In this document: positions 18,848-28,991 of the stretch, piece by piece
How positions within the stretch are numbered: position 1 is the stretch's first letter
How the letters are laid out: every line of letters begins with the position of its first letter
Assembly: GCF_020535405.1 (NCBI RefSeq)
Contig: NZ_CP085036.1
Coordinates: 2,294,001-2,358,000, forward strand
Length of the DNA: 64,000 nt
Reading direction: 5' to 3'
Origin: Antiquaquibacter oligotrophicus
GTDB lineage: Bacteria > Actinomycetota > Actinomycetes > Actinomycetales > Microbacteriaceae
Position numbers and translations under genes: made by a program
Notes under the pieces: model-generated
Told to the model about the DNA's origin: nothing
Seen by the model: only the letters and a program-made list of their open reading frames with translations
Databases searched by the model: none

Positions 18848-19209
18848 CCCTCGACGACGTGCTGGACGCGATCTCCGCCGCCTTCCTCGTGCTGGGTGGG
18901 GTGCTTTCGGTGGCCGCAGGTGTCGGACTCGTGCGCTTCAACGACGCGCTCACGCGCCTTCACGCAGCAACCAAACCGCAGATCCTGGGTCTCATGTTCA
19001 TCCTCGCGGCAATCGCGCTCGAAGATCGCAACTGGTCGACCCTGCTTGTGCTCGCTCCGGTTCTCGTGTTCCAGGCGCTCACCGCTCCCATCTCTGCTCA
19101 CATGGTCGGTCGTGCTGGCTATCGAACGGGCAACTTTCGAGGAGATCAGTTGGTCACCGATGAGTTGGACGACGCAATCGAGCGAGCATCGAAGGAGACC
19201 GGGCCATAA
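18844..19209 (+). CDS. mrpG: Na+/H+ antiporter subunit MrpG
   Basis: The 121-aa protein has three transmembrane helices with the MrpG motifs GVGLVRFNDALTRLHAATKP and APISAHMVGRAGYRTG. The start is the ATG overlapping the mrpF stop; a longer in-frame extension through mrpE/F is not real. It is the last gene of the operon. Only 39 nt separate it from ilvD, with no clear terminator. Confidence 0.94.
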   Translation: MTLDDVLDAISAAFLVLGGVLSVAAGVGLVRFNDALTRLHAATKPQILGLMFILAAIALEDRNWSTLLVLAPVLVFQALTAPISAHMVGRAGYRTGNFRGDQLVTDELDDAIERASKETGP

Positions 19210-19248
19210 CGCGCCTGGTGCCCCTGGCACACGCGCTAATCTCGTAAC

Positions 19249-20946
19249 ATGCAGGAAACCCACGACCTCAAGCCGCGCTCGCGCACGGTCACCGACGGAA
19301 TCGAAGCGACCACCTCCCGCGGAATGCTCCGCGCGGTAGGTATGGGTGACGCCGACTGGGACAAGCCCCAGATCGGTATTGCGAGCTCGTGGAACGAGAT
19401 CACTCCGTGCAACCTTTCACTCGACCGGCTTGCCCAGGCGGCCAAGGAGGGTGTGCACTCCGGCGGGGGATACCCGCTGCAGTTCGGCACCGTCTCCGTC
19501 TCCGACGGCATCTCGATGGGACACGAGGGGATGCACTTCTCGCTCGTCTCGCGCGAGGTCATCGCCGACTCGGTCGAGGTCGTCATGCAGGCCGAGCGCC
19601 TCGACGGCTCCGTGCTCCTGGCCGGTTGTGACAAGTCGATCCCGGGCATGCTCATGGCTGCTGCTCGCCTCGACCTCGCCTCCGTCTTCCTCTACGCAGG
19701 GTCCATCGCACCCGGCTGGGTGAAGCTCTCGGACGGCACCGAGAAGGACATCACCATCATCGACTCGTTCGAGGCAGTCGGCGCCGTCAAAGCCGGCAAG
19801 ATGAGCCTCGAGGACGCCAAGCGCATCGAGTGCGCTTTTGCTCCCGGCGAGGGTGCCTGCGGTGGTATGTACACCGCCAACACGATGGCCTCGGTGGCCG
19901 AGGCGCTCGGGCTTTCGCTTCCGGGTTCGGCGAGTCCGGCATCCGCCGACCGCCGCCGCGACTACTACGCGCACCGCTCTGGCGAGGCCGTTGTCGGGAT
20001 GCTCGAGCGCGGCCACACCGTGCGTGACATCCTCACCAAGGAGGCGTTCGAGAACGCCATCGCGGTCGGCATGGCCCTGGGCGGCTCGACGAACATCGTG
20101 CTCCACCTCTTGGCCATCGCCCACGAGGCCGAGGTGGAACTGACTCTCGACGACTTCAACCGCATCGGCTCGAAGGTTCCGCACATCGGCGACCTCAAGC
20201 CGTTCGGTAAGTACGTCATGAACGACGTTGACCGTCACGGCGGTATCCCCGTGCTCATGAAGGCGCTGCTCGACGCCGGCCTCATTCACGGCGACTGCCT
20301 CACCGTCACCGGCAAGACGGTCGCCGAGAACCTCGCCGAGCTGAACCCGGACCCGCTCGACGGCGAGGTGCTGCGCACGCTCGACAACCCCATTCACGAG
20401 ACCGGCGGCCTCACGATCCTGCACGGCTCGCTCGCTCCCGAGGGTGCGGTCGTCAAGACGGCGGGCTTCGACGCCGAGGTCTTCGAGGGCACGGCGCGCG
20501 TCTTCGAGCGCGAGCGCGCCGCACTGGATGCACTCACCGAGGGCAGCATCAACCCGGGTGAGGTTGTCGTTATCCGCTACGAGGGCCCCAAGGGCGGCCC
20601 CGGAATGCGGGAGATGCTCGCCATCACCGCGGCCATCAAGGGCGCGGGTCTCGGAAAAGATGTATTACTCTTGACGGACGGTAGATTCTCAGGCGGCACA
20701 ACCGGCCTGTGCATCGGCCACATAGCTCCCGAAGCGGTGGACGCAGGTCCCATCGCCTTCGTGCGCGATGGTGATCTGATACGGGTCGATATCGCAGCTC
20801 GCTCGCTCGACCTACTGGTTGACCCGGCAGAGCTGGAAGCCCGCCGCGACGGCTGGGCACCGCTTCCTCCGCGCTATACCCGTGGCGTTCTCGCGAAGTA
20901 CTCCCGTCTCGTGCACTCGGCTGCTGTCGGTGCCGTGACGGGCTGA
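19249..20946 (+). CDS. ilvD: Dihydroxy-acid dehydratase
   Basis: The 565-aa IlvD/Edd-family Fe-S enzyme performs the third step of valine and isoleucine synthesis. It has [34 protein letters not shown] and [20 protein letters not shown], which carry the cluster cysteines. The C-terminal [20 protein letters not shown] is also present. It is the first gene of an ilvD-ilvB-ilvN-ilvC array. From about 20655 the codon use changes: codons rare in this window such as TTA, GTA, AGA and ATA cluster here, although the protein stays conserved. Confidence 0.96.
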   Translation: MQETHDLKPRSRTVTDGIEATTSRGMLRAVGMGDADWDKPQIGIASSWNEITPCNLSLDRLAQAAKEGVHSGGGYPLQFGTVSVSDGISMGHEGMHFSLVSREVIADSVEVVMQAERLDGSVLLAGCDKSIPGMLMAAARLDLASVFLYAGSIAPGWVKLSDGTEKDITIIDSFEAVGAVKAGKMSLEDAKRIECAFAPGEGACGGMYTANTMASVAEALGLSLPGSASPASADRRRDYYAHRSGEAVVGMLERGHTVRDILTKEAFENAIAVGMALGGSTNIVLHLLAIAHEAEVELTLDDFNRIGSKVPHIGDLKPFGKYVMNDVDRHGGIPVLMKALLDAGLIHGDCLTVTGKTVAENLAELNPDPLDGEVLRTLDNPIHETGGLTILHGSLAPEGAVVKTAGFDAEVFEGTARVFERERAALDALTEGSINPGEVVVIRYEGPKGGPGMREMLAITAAIKGAGLGKDVLLLTDGRFSGGTTGLCIGHIAPEAVDAGPIAFVRDGDLIRVDIAARSLDLLVDPAELEARRDGWAPLPPRYTRGVLAKYSRLVHSAAVGAVTG

Positions 20947-20984
20947 CAAGCTGATCACTCTCGACGCTTCTAAAGGAATAATTC

Positions 20985-22781
20985 ATGTCAACCGACCAGG
21001 CCCCTCGGCCTAAGTCGACCACGCCCGAAATCCTCACCGGATCGGGCGCGATCCTCAAATCTCTCGAGCACCTCGGCATCACCGACGTTTTCGGTCTGCC
21101 GGGCGGTGCGATCATGCCGTTCTACGACGAGCTCATGGCCTCCACGGCCGTGCGTCACATCCTCGTTCGCCACGAGCAGGGAGCTGGCCACGCCGCGGAG
21201 GGCTATGCCTCATCCTCGGGCAAGGTGGGTGTCGCCATCGCGACCTCCGGCCCCGGTGCGACGAACCTCGTCACCGCGATCGCCGACGCCTACATGGACT
21301 CCGTGCCGCTCCTGGCGATCACCGGCCAGGTCTTCTCGACCTCCATGGGCACGGATGCTTTCCAGGAGGTCGACATCGTGGGCATCACGATGCCGATCAC
21401 CAAGCACTCGTTCCTCGTCACCAAGCCGGAGGACGTGCCGGCCACGCTCGCCGCGGCGTACCACATCGCCACGACCGGCCGCCCAGGCCCCGTGCTCGTG
21501 GATGTGACCAAGGATGCCCAGCAGCTGAGCGCGCCGTTCATCTGGCCGCCGAAGGTTGACCTGCCGGGTTACCGCCCGGTGATCAAGGCCCACGGTAAGC
21601 AGGTCATTGCCGCCGCGCAGATGCTGCTCGAGGCGGAGAAGCCGGTGTTCTACGTCGGTGGTGGTGTGATCAGGGCGGGGGCATCCGCCGAGCTCCTCGA
21701 GCTGGCGACCCTCGTCGGTGCACCCGTTGTCACGACCCTGATGGCTCGCGGTGCCTTCCCCGACTCGAACCCGCAGCACCTCGGCATGCCGGGCATGCAC
21801 GGCTCGGTGCCCGCGGTGCTCTCGCTGCAGGAATCCGACCTCATCATCTCGCTCGGTGCGCGGTTCGATGATCGCGTCACGGGCAAGCCGAGCGAGTTCG
21901 CTCCCCACGCCAAGATCGTCCACGTCGACATCGACCCGGCCGAGATCGGCAAGATCCGGGCGGCGGACGTGCCCATCGTCGGCGACGCCAAGGACGTGAT
22001 CGTCGACCTCACCGCGGCGTTCACCGATGCATCCGCAGGCCAGAGTGCCAAAGGGACCGATCGTTACGCCTCGTGGTGGAAGCGACTCGACACCCTCCGT
22101 ACCCAGTACCCGCTCGGCTACACGATGCCGGACGACGGTCTCCTCTCGCCGCAGCAGATCATCCAGCGCATCGGCGAGCTCAGCGGGCCGGAAGCCATCT
22201 ACGCTGCCGGCGTCGGACAGCACCAGATGTGGGCAGCGCAGTTCATCAAGTACGAGCGCCCGGGCGCCTGGCTCAACTCCGGTGGAGCAGGGACCATGGG
22301 CTACGGCGTTCCCGCCGCGATGGGCGCGAAGGTCGCCAACCCGGACCGCGTGGTGTGGGCCATCGATGGTGACGGTTGTTTCCAGATGACCAACCAAGAG
22401 CTCGCGACCTGCATGATCAACAACATCCCGATCAAGGTTGCGATCATCAACAACTCGTCGCTCGGAATGGTGCGTCAGTGGCAGACCCTCTTCTATGACG
22501 GTCGCCACTCGTTCACCGACCTCAATACCGGTCATGACACCGCGATGATTCCCGACTTCGTGAAGCTCGGCGAGGCCTACGGCGCCCTGTCGATTCGCGT
22601 CACCAAGCCGGAGGAGGTCGACCCGGCCATTCAGCTCGCCCTCGAGACCAACGATCGCCCCGTGCTCATCGACTTCATCGTGAGCCGGGATGCCATGGTG
22701 TGGCCGATGGTTCCGCAGGGTGTCGGAAACTCGAGCGTGCAGTACGCACGCGACCATGCCCCCGAGTGGGAAGAGGAGTAA
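20985..22781 (+). CDS. ilvB: Acetolactate synthase large subunit
   Basis: The 598-aa thiamine-diphosphate enzyme condenses pyruvate with pyruvate or 2-ketobutyrate. It has the catalytic-glutamate region ([17 protein letters not shown]), the FAD-region motif [20 protein letters not shown], and the ThDP-binding motif ([20 protein letters not shown], followed by INN). AAAGGA precedes the ATG by 8 nt. It is followed 4 nt later by ilvN, its regulatory subunit. Confidence 0.96.
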   Translation: MSTDQAPRPKSTTPEILTGSGAILKSLEHLGITDVFGLPGGAIMPFYDELMASTAVRHILVRHEQGAGHAAEGYASSSGKVGVAIATSGPGATNLVTAIADAYMDSVPLLAITGQVFSTSMGTDAFQEVDIVGITMPITKHSFLVTKPEDVPATLAAAYHIATTGRPGPVLVDVTKDAQQLSAPFIWPPKVDLPGYRPVIKAHGKQVIAAAQMLLEAEKPVFYVGGGVIRAGASAELLELATLVGAPVVTTLMARGAFPDSNPQHLGMPGMHGSVPAVLSLQESDLIISLGARFDDRVTGKPSEFAPHAKIVHVDIDPAEIGKIRAADVPIVGDAKDVIVDLTAAFTDASAGQSAKGTDRYASWWKRLDTLRTQYPLGYTMPDDGLLSPQQIIQRIGELSGPEAIYAAGVGQHQMWAAQFIKYERPGAWLNSGGAGTMGYGVPAAMGAKVANPDRVVWAIDGDGCFQMTNQELATCMINNIPIKVAIINNSSLGMVRQWQTLFYDGRHSFTDLNTGHDTAMIPDFVKLGEAYGALSIRVTKPEEVDPAIQLALETNDRPVLIDFIVSRDAMVWPMVPQGVGNSSVQYARDHAPEWEEE

Positions 22782-22785
22782 GCGC

Positions 22786-23292
22786 ATGAGCCACGTCCTG
22801 TCCCTTCTCGTTGAGGACAAGCCCGGTCTGCTGACACGCGTCGCGGGCCTGTTCGCCCGCCGCGGGTTCAACATCGAATCGCTCGCCGTCGGTAAGAGCG
22901 AGATCCAAGGCCTCTCTCGCATCACTGTTGTGGTCGACGTCGAGCAGTTGCCGCTCGAGCAGGTCACCAAGCAGCTCAACAAGCTCGTCAACGTGATCAA
23001 GATCGTGGAGCTCGATCCCGCGACCGCCGTGCAGCGCGAGCACTTGCTGATCAAGGTCAAGGTCGACAACACGACTCGGTCGCAGATTCTCGAGGCGGTG
23101 AACCTCTTCCGTGCTCGCGTGGTGGATGTCTCCACCGACGCCCTCGTGATCGAGACGACCGGCGACTCCGGCAAGATCCAGGCGCTCTTGCGTGTACTCG
23201 AACCGTACGGCATCAAGGAGATCGCGCAGTCCGGCCTCCTCGCCATCGGTCGCGGTTCCAAGTCGATCACCGAGCGCGTTTTTAAGAATTAG
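22786..23292 (+). CDS. ilvN: Acetolactate synthase small (regulatory) subunit
   Basis: The 168-aa protein has an N-terminal ACT domain (LSLLVEDKPGLLTRVAGLFA, then RRGFNIESLAVG) that binds valine for feedback inhibition, and the C-terminal ALS_ss_C domain (EPYGIKEIAQSGLLAIGRGS). The start is the ATG 4 nt after the ilvB stop. Length is normal. Confidence 0.95.
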   Translation: MSHVLSLLVEDKPGLLTRVAGLFARRGFNIESLAVGKSEIQGLSRITVVVDVEQLPLEQVTKQLNKLVNVIKIVELDPATAVQREHLLIKVKVDNTTRSQILEAVNLFRARVVDVSTDALVIETTGDSGKIQALLRVLEPYGIKEIAQSGLLAIGRGSKSITERVFKN

Positions 23293-23315
23293 CCCGCCTG
23301 GGCTCCACCGAGTAG

Positions 23316-24374
<1,059 letters not shown>

Positions 24375-24383
24375 TTTTCGCTG

Positions 24384-24420
24384 AAAGGGGCCGGGAAGTC
24401 TGACTTCCTGGCCCCTTTTT
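24384..24420 (+). terminator. Rho-independent terminator after ilvC
   Basis: A near-perfect GC-rich hairpin (AAAGGGGCC...GGAAGTC, 1-nt loop region, GACTTCC...GGCCCC) ends in TTTTT. It closes the ilv transcription unit 10 nt after the ilvC stop. Confidence 0.92.
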
Positions 24421-24480
24421 GTTGCTCGCGACTCCTCGTTGCCGTCCCCCGTTCGAGGGTAGAGCGAGTGGACCGATCTG

Positions 24481-24500
24481 TACCCCCACGTCTGGGGGTA
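24481..24500. repeat. 8-bp-arm hairpin in the leader region of the surface-protein gene
   Basis: TACCCCCA - CGTC - TGGGGGTA is a perfect inverted repeat in the 240-nt gap between ilvC and the next gene. The rest of the gap (24421-24614) holds no gene; AAGGGG lies just before the downstream ATG. The repeat could be an operator or an RNA hairpin, and nothing decides between them. Confidence 0.45.
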
Positions 24501-24614
24501 GGGGGAGAGGTCAAAACCTGAATTTAACCTGTGAGCGCGGGATAACGTTGAGGTGCGCGCATCTGGGGGCGCGTTTCACGCAGTTTTCCGCAGCTATTCA
24601 AGGGGTAATTCACT

Positions 24615-25718
24615 ATGAAGTCCATTGCCGCCATCGCGACCGCCATCGGCGTCGCCGGCATCATGACGGTCGCCGTCGCCGCACCAGCCAACGCAGAGCC
24701 GTGGGACGGTAGCGGCGTTGAGTTTGGTCTCGGTTACTGGGATTACGAGAGCTACGACGTCTCCATCAACGATGTCGACCTCATCACGGGACCTGACTCG
24801 GAGGAGTACACGGACATCTGGGACGGCATGGGTTACACCTACATCGATTCCGCTAGCCTCGGCCTCGATTTCGAGAGCGTGTACTGCGACCCGGAGGACA
24901 CCGTGGATGTCAGCACCGACGCCGCGACGGGGGACCTTCTCTTCGTGTGCGCGTCCTCCAACGAAGACTTCGCTGACGCGGGCCTCGTTGTTGTCTCCGA
25001 GGTGCGAATCTACGCTGCGAGTGACCTCGTGCGTGTGACGACTTTCCTGTACAACGACACCGACGCCGAGGTCACCATCGACGAGGTCGAGTTCTACACC
25101 GACTTCGGCAGCTCGGGCCAGCTGTGGGGCTACCAGGGCCAGGATGACAGCATCCTCCCGGTGCCGGCCGCTGAGGACACCACCAGCAGCGACGCGCTTG
25201 CCGCGGCAGGTGCTCGCTGGGCCGTTCACTACAACAACTACGACGCCCCCGGCGGCGTTGCCTGGGGAAGCTCGGATGCCGCCGCTCCCGCGACCCTGAA
25301 CTACATCGACGGTGACGAGTACGACGCAAGCGTGTCGTCGTTCACGATCCCCGCTGGCGACGTGCGCGCGGTCTCCTACTTCGCGCTGTGGAACCCGGCA
25401 CTCCTCATCGAACTGGGCTACACCAACGAGGAGTCCGGCGTTCAGGAGCAGGCAGCGGACGCCCTCGTTCCCGCCATGGCGGAGTTCGACACCTTCTCCG
25501 GTCGCCTCACCGCTGGCCTCGAGGGTGTCAGCGTCGTCAACTGGGGTCAGGTCCAGCCGAACCCGGCGCCGGTTCCCGTTCCGCAGCCTGAGGCGCCGAA
25601 GCTCGCCGCGACCGGTTCCGAGGGTGCCATGGGCATCGCCGGAATCGCGGGTGTGCTCGTGCTTCTCGGTGCGGGTGCGGTTGCCGTGGGCATCCGTCGC
25701 CGCACTGCAGCGAACTAG
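24615..25718 (+). CDS. Sortase-type (LAATG) cell-wall-anchored surface protein
   Basis: The 367-aa secreted protein has a Sec signal peptide cut after about residue 27 (VAVAAPANA-EPWDG), an acidic beta-rich body of ~290 residues, a Pro-rich spacer (PNPAPVPVPQPEAP), the sorting motif LAATG, one hydrophobic helix (IAGIAGVLVLLGAGAVAVGI) and a basic RRR tail. LAxTG motifs are substrates of class E sortases in Actinobacteria. The body has no domain I recognise; it contains two Cys residues (YCDPEDT and LFVCASS) that may form a disulfide. A terminator follows. Confidence 0.85.
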   Translation: MKSIAAIATAIGVAGIMTVAVAAPANAEPWDGSGVEFGLGYWDYESYDVSINDVDLITGPDSEEYTDIWDGMGYTYIDSASLGLDFESVYCDPEDTVDVSTDAATGDLLFVCASSNEDFADAGLVVVSEVRIYAASDLVRVTTFLYNDTDAEVTIDEVEFYTDFGSSGQLWGYQGQDDSILPVPAAEDTTSSDALAAAGARWAVHYNNYDAPGGVAWGSSDAAAPATLNYIDGDEYDASVSSFTIPAGDVRAVSYFALWNPALLIELGYTNEESGVQEQAADALVPAMAEFDTFSGRLTAGLEGVSVVNWGQVQPNPAPVPVPQPEAPKLAATGSEGAMGIAGIAGVLVLLGAGAVAVGIRRRTAAN

Positions 25719-25730
25719 TTCTCATCACAC

Positions 25731-25762
25731 CGTAGGGGCCCTCGATGTCGGGGGCCCCTACG
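25731..25762 (+). terminator. Hairpin terminator between convergent genes
   Basis: CGTAGGGGCCC - 10 nt - GGGCCCCTACG is a perfect 11-bp stem followed by TTCGTT. It lies between the surface-protein gene and the convergent F420-type gene and may terminate from both sides. Confidence 0.8.
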
Positions 25763-25766
25763 TTCG

Positions 25767-26237
25767 TTAAGGAGCCTCGGTGGGGCGCTCGAGCACAACC
25801 AGGGGGATGGTGCGCGTCGTCTTGCGCTGATACCCCGCATAGTGCGGGTGACGTTCGACGATGAGTTCCCACGCGTTCTCGCGTTCCGCTCCCTCGAGCA
25901 CGCGGGCAGTGCGGGGCAGGGGCTCACCACCTTCGACCGCGACGAGAACGTTCGGATTCGCTTCGAGGTTGAGCAACCACGCGGGATGTGCATCGTCCCC
26001 GCCGCGCGAGGCCACAACAACCTCGTCACCGTGGAGGCGAAGTGGGCTCGTGAGCATGCTCGTGCGGGGTTCCCCGCTGCGGCGGCCTGTTGTCGTGAGT
26101 TCGAGCACGGGCATCCCGCGAAGGTTCCACCCGGCTCGACCCCCAGTGACCGCGATCATGGCTCGGTGGATGGCGTTCATGGTTTTCATGGAGAACGTGC
26201 TGGGCATGATGTCGAGGCTAGTGCGCGTGGCTGGCAT
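25767..26237 (-). CDS. F420/deazaflavin-dependent nitroreductase-family (DDN) protein
   Basis: The ~156-aa protein has the split-barrel fold of the Ddn/DUF385 family. Visible motifs are GMPVLELTTTGRRSGEPRTS, WLLNLEANPNVLVAVEG and the C-terminal YAGYQRKTTRTIPLVVLER. Family members reduce diverse substrates with F420H2 or bind related cofactors. The start at 26237 (MPATRTSLDIM) avoids a 64-codon extension that would run antisense through the divergent mopI gene. Confidence 0.88.
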   Translation of the reverse strand: MPATRTSLDIMPSTFSMKTMNAIHRAMIAVTGGRAGWNLRGMPVLELTTTGRRSGEPRTSMLTSPLRLHGDEVVVASRGGDDAHPAWLLNLEANPNVLVAVEGGEPLPRTARVLEGAERENAWELIVERHPHYAGYQRKTTRTIPLVVLERPTEAP

Positions 26238-26307
26238 GTCAGAGCGCGGTGCGCTCAAGACGCATACGCGACTACTATGAGCACATATCGACGCGAAAGC
26301 GGGAATT

Positions 26308-26709
26308 ATGGACCAGTTCACCGTTCGCCAGGCTTCCGCGCTTCTGGGCGTCAGCGATGACACCGTCCGCCGATGGGCGGATGCCGGCCGACTCACTCTC
26401 ACGAGTTCGGACCGGGGTCCAGCCACCATTGCCGGAACTCAGCTCGCCGCGCTTGCGCAGGAGCTCGCCGCCGCCTCGGCCATCGATGTGGCGTTCCCGC
26501 ACTCGCGGGCATCCGCCCGGAATCGGATCACGGGCATCGTGACCGCGGTGACCATGGACGGTGTGATGGCGCAGGTCGAACTACAGGCGGGACCGTTCCG
26601 AGTCGTCTCGCTCATGAGTCGTGAGGCGGCGGAGGAACTGGGCCTCGAACCGGGTGTTCTCGCGACCGCCAGCGCGAAGGCCACGGTTGTTGTGGTGGAG
26701 GTGCCGTGA
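26308..26709 (+). CDS. Molybdopterin/molybdate-binding MerR-like protein (MopI type)
   Basis: The 133-aa protein has an N-terminal excisionase/MerR-type helix-turn-helix (FTVRQASALLGVSDDTVRRW) and a C-terminal TOBE/Mop domain (SARNRITGIVTAVTMDGVMA to ASAKATVVVVEVP) that binds molybdate. It probably senses molybdate and controls the following modABC genes. The modA start overlaps its stop (GTGA). Confidence 0.88.
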   Translation: MDQFTVRQASALLGVSDDTVRRWADAGRLTLTSSDRGPATIAGTQLAALAQELAAASAIDVAFPHSRASARNRITGIVTAVTMDGVMAQVELQAGPFRVVSLMSREAAEELGLEPGVLATASAKATVVVVEVP

Positions 26710-27473
26710 GGCTCAGTGCTGCCGCTGCGGGCCTTGCCACGGCACTGGTACTCACCGGTTGTGCGATGTCCGATGACGCAGCGCAGTCCGAGGAGCTCTC
26801 GGGCACACTGACGGTATTTGCGGCGGCATCCCTCACCGAGGTCTTCGATGAGATCGCCGACCGGTTCGAGGAGGAGCACCCGGATGTCACGGTGGTGCTC
26901 GGCTACGGGGGCAGCTCCGGGCTCGCCGCACAGATCGTCGAAGGCGCCCCCGTTGACGTGTTCGCCGCCGCCAGCGACGAGACCATGGACACCGTCGTTG
27001 ATGGCGGCATGATCGACGTTGAGGGGGTGTTTGCCACCAACACACTCGAGATCGCAGTTCCGTCGGGCAACCCGGGGGCCGTAACCGGCCTCGCTGATTT
27101 TGCACGCCCGGAGCTGGCCATCGCCGTGTGCGCGGTCGAGGTGCCGTGTGGTGCAGCGGCAGACACGGCTTTTGACAGCGCCGGGGTGTCACCGTCGGTC
27201 GACACCTACGAGCAGGACGTCAAGGCCGTACTGACCAAGGTGAGATTGGGTGAAGTGGACGCAGGCCTCGTCTACCGCACGGACATCCTCTCGGCAGGCG
27301 ACGCGGTCGACGGGATCTCGTTCGCGGAGGCGGCCGGGGCTGTCGGTTCCTATCCGATCGGCGTGCTGCGGGATGCACCTAACCTGCGCGCCGCGCTCGC
27401 CTTCGTCGAGTTCGTCGACGGCGACGTCGGAAAGGAGATTCTGAGCGATGCAGGCTTCGGACCGGCGTCGTAG
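26706..27473 (+). CDS. modA: Molybdate ABC transporter substrate-binding lipoprotein
   Basis: The 255-aa protein has a lipoprotein signal (ALVLTGCAMS, Cys at ~19) and the ModA fold: LTVFAAASLTEVFDEIADRF, GGSSGLAAQIVEGAPVDVFA, and VRLGEVDAGLVYRTDI near the C-terminus. It captures molybdate or tungstate outside the membrane. The GTG start overlaps mopI. Its 3' end overlaps modB by 26 nt. Confidence 0.94.
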   Translation: MRLSAAAAGLATALVLTGCAMSDDAAQSEELSGTLTVFAAASLTEVFDEIADRFEEEHPDVTVVLGYGGSSGLAAQIVEGAPVDVFAAASDETMDTVVDGGMIDVEGVFATNTLEIAVPSGNPGAVTGLADFARPELAIAVCAVEVPCGAAADTAFDSAGVSPSVDTYEQDVKAVLTKVRLGEVDAGLVYRTDILSAGDAVDGISFAEAAGAVGSYPIGVLRDAPNLRAALAFVEFVDGDVGKEILSDAGFGPAS

Positions 27474-28266
27474 GAGCCTCCTGGCGCCCGTGCTGTGGGT
27501 GCCGGCTGCGCTCGCGCTCGCCCTGCTCGGCCTCCCGCTTCTTGCGCTTGTGCTACGGGCGCCGTGGGGTCGCCTTCCCGAGTTGCTGGCCCAGACCGAC
27601 GTGCTGCAGGCGCTCGCCCTCTCGCTCGGGACGGGGCTCATGTCAACGGCGATCGCGCTGGTTCTCGGCATCCCGCTCGCGCTCGTCCTTGCCCGCAGCG
27701 CGACATGGCCAGCCGTGCCGCGTCGGCTCTTGCGTGCGCTCGTGACGGTGCCGCTCGTGCTCCCACCCGTGGTCGGGGGAGTTGCCCTGCTCCTGCTGCT
27801 CGGGCGGAGAGGTCTCGCCGGGGAGTGGCTTTACGCGTGGTTCGGGATCACCGTTCCGTTCACGACCGCCGCCGTGGTGATCGCCCAAGTTTTTGTCGCG
27901 ATGCCCTTCCTCGTGCTCGCCGTCGAAGGGGCGCTTCGGGCATCCGATCGTCGGTTCGAGGTTGTCGCCGCGACCCTCGGGGCATCCCGTTGGACGGTCT
28001 TCCGGCGTGTGACCCTGCCGCTGGTGGCGCCGGGGGTGAGCGCCGGGGCCCTCCTCTGCTTCACCCGAGCGTTGGGGGAGTTCGGCGCGACCATCACCTT
28101 CGCGGGAAGTTTCCCCGGGGTCACCCAGACTCTCCCGATCGCCACCTACCTCCAGTTGCAGACCGACCCTGACGCCGCGATCGCCCTCTCCCTCGTGCTC
28201 ATGGCGGTGAGTGTCGCCGTGCTGGTGAGCCTGCGCGACCGGTGGGTGCCGGGGGTGACCGGATGA
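27448..28266 (+). CDS. modB: Molybdate ABC transporter permease
   Basis: The 272-aa BPD_transp_1 permease has about six transmembrane helices and the EAA-type loop AATLGASRWTVFRRVTLPLV that docks the ATPase. LCFTRALGEFGATITFAGSF is characteristic of ModB. The ATG lies inside the end of modA and the stop overlaps modC. Confidence 0.94.
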   Translation: MQASDRRRRSLLAPVLWVPAALALALLGLPLLALVLRAPWGRLPELLAQTDVLQALALSLGTGLMSTAIALVLGIPLALVLARSATWPAVPRRLLRALVTVPLVLPPVVGGVALLLLLGRRGLAGEWLYAWFGITVPFTTAAVVIAQVFVAMPFLVLAVEGALRASDRRFEVVAATLGASRWTVFRRVTLPLVAPGVSAGALLCFTRALGEFGATITFAGSFPGVTQTLPIATYLQLQTDPDAAIALSLVLMAVSVAVLVSLRDRWVPGVTG

Positions 28267-28982
28267 CGCAGCGTGCCCGCGCTCTCGAGGCAACGATCTC
28301 GGTGCCCCGTGACGCCTTCACCGTTGAGGTCGAGCTCCACGTGGAGCCAGGCGAGCCGCTGTGCATCGTCGGTCCGAACGGAGCGGGTAAGTCGACGATC
28401 CTCGGAGCGCTCGCCGGTACGGTGCACGCCCACGGGTCGATTCGTGTCGGCGCGCGAGACGTCATCACCGCACCCATCGAGGCTCGGCGAATGGGCTACG
28501 TGTTCCAGGACTACCTGCTCTTTCCGCACCTGACCGTTATCGAGAACGTGGCCTTCGGGCCCCGTTCTCGAGGGGTTGCTCGCGATGAAGCCCGCGAACG
28601 TGCATCCTCGTGGTTGCAGCGATTCGGGGTTCACGATCTCGCGCAGCGTCGCCCGTCCGAACTGTCGGGAGGTCAAGCGCAACGTGTGGCACTCGCCCGC
28701 GCTCTCGCCGCTGAACCCGACGTGCTGCTCCTCGATGAACCCCTCGCGGCGCTCGACGTGGAAGTCCGCGACGAGGTGCGCTCCGAGCTGCGTCGTCACC
28801 TCCGCGAGTGGGGTGGGATCGCGGTGCTCGTCACCCACGATGCGGCCGACGTGCGCTCGCTCGCGCACGACGTCATGGTGCTCGAACGCGGCAGGGTGAC
28901 GCAGCGCGGGACGCTCGACGGGCTGCGGCGGCATCCGGCGACCGACTACGTGCGTCGCCTGACGGGCGCCCAGTCCGAATAG
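28263..28982 (+). CDS. modC: Molybdate ABC transporter ATP-binding protein (no TOBE domain)
   Basis: The 239-aa ABC ATPase has Walker A (GPNGAGKST), Q-loop (YVFQDYLLFPHL), signature (LSGGQAQRVALARALA) and Walker B (DVLLLDEPLAALD). ModC proteins are usually ~350 aa with a C-terminal molybdate-binding TOBE domain. Here that domain is missing, and the separate MopI-type protein of the same operon may supply the sensing function. The ATG overlaps the modB stop. Confidence 0.92.
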   Translation: MTQRARALEATISVPRDAFTVEVELHVEPGEPLCIVGPNGAGKSTILGALAGTVHAHGSIRVGARDVITAPIEARRMGYVFQDYLLFPHLTVIENVAFGPRSRGVARDEARERASSWLQRFGVHDLAQRRPSELSGGQAQRVALARALAAEPDVLLLDEPLAALDVEVRDEVRSELRRHLREWGGIAVLVTHDAADVRSLAHDVMVLERGRVTQRGTLDGLRRHPATDYVRRLTGAQSE

Positions 28983-28991
28983 GGTGAACGG

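Noticed and set aside
21210..23270. 686-codon open frame on the minus strand through ilvB/ilvN
   Set aside because: Shadow of strongly conserved genes; low-complexity composition and no family similarity.
26238..26429. 64-codon N-terminal extension of the DDN-family gene
   Set aside because: It would run antisense through the start and HTH of the MopI-like gene and has no family similarity.
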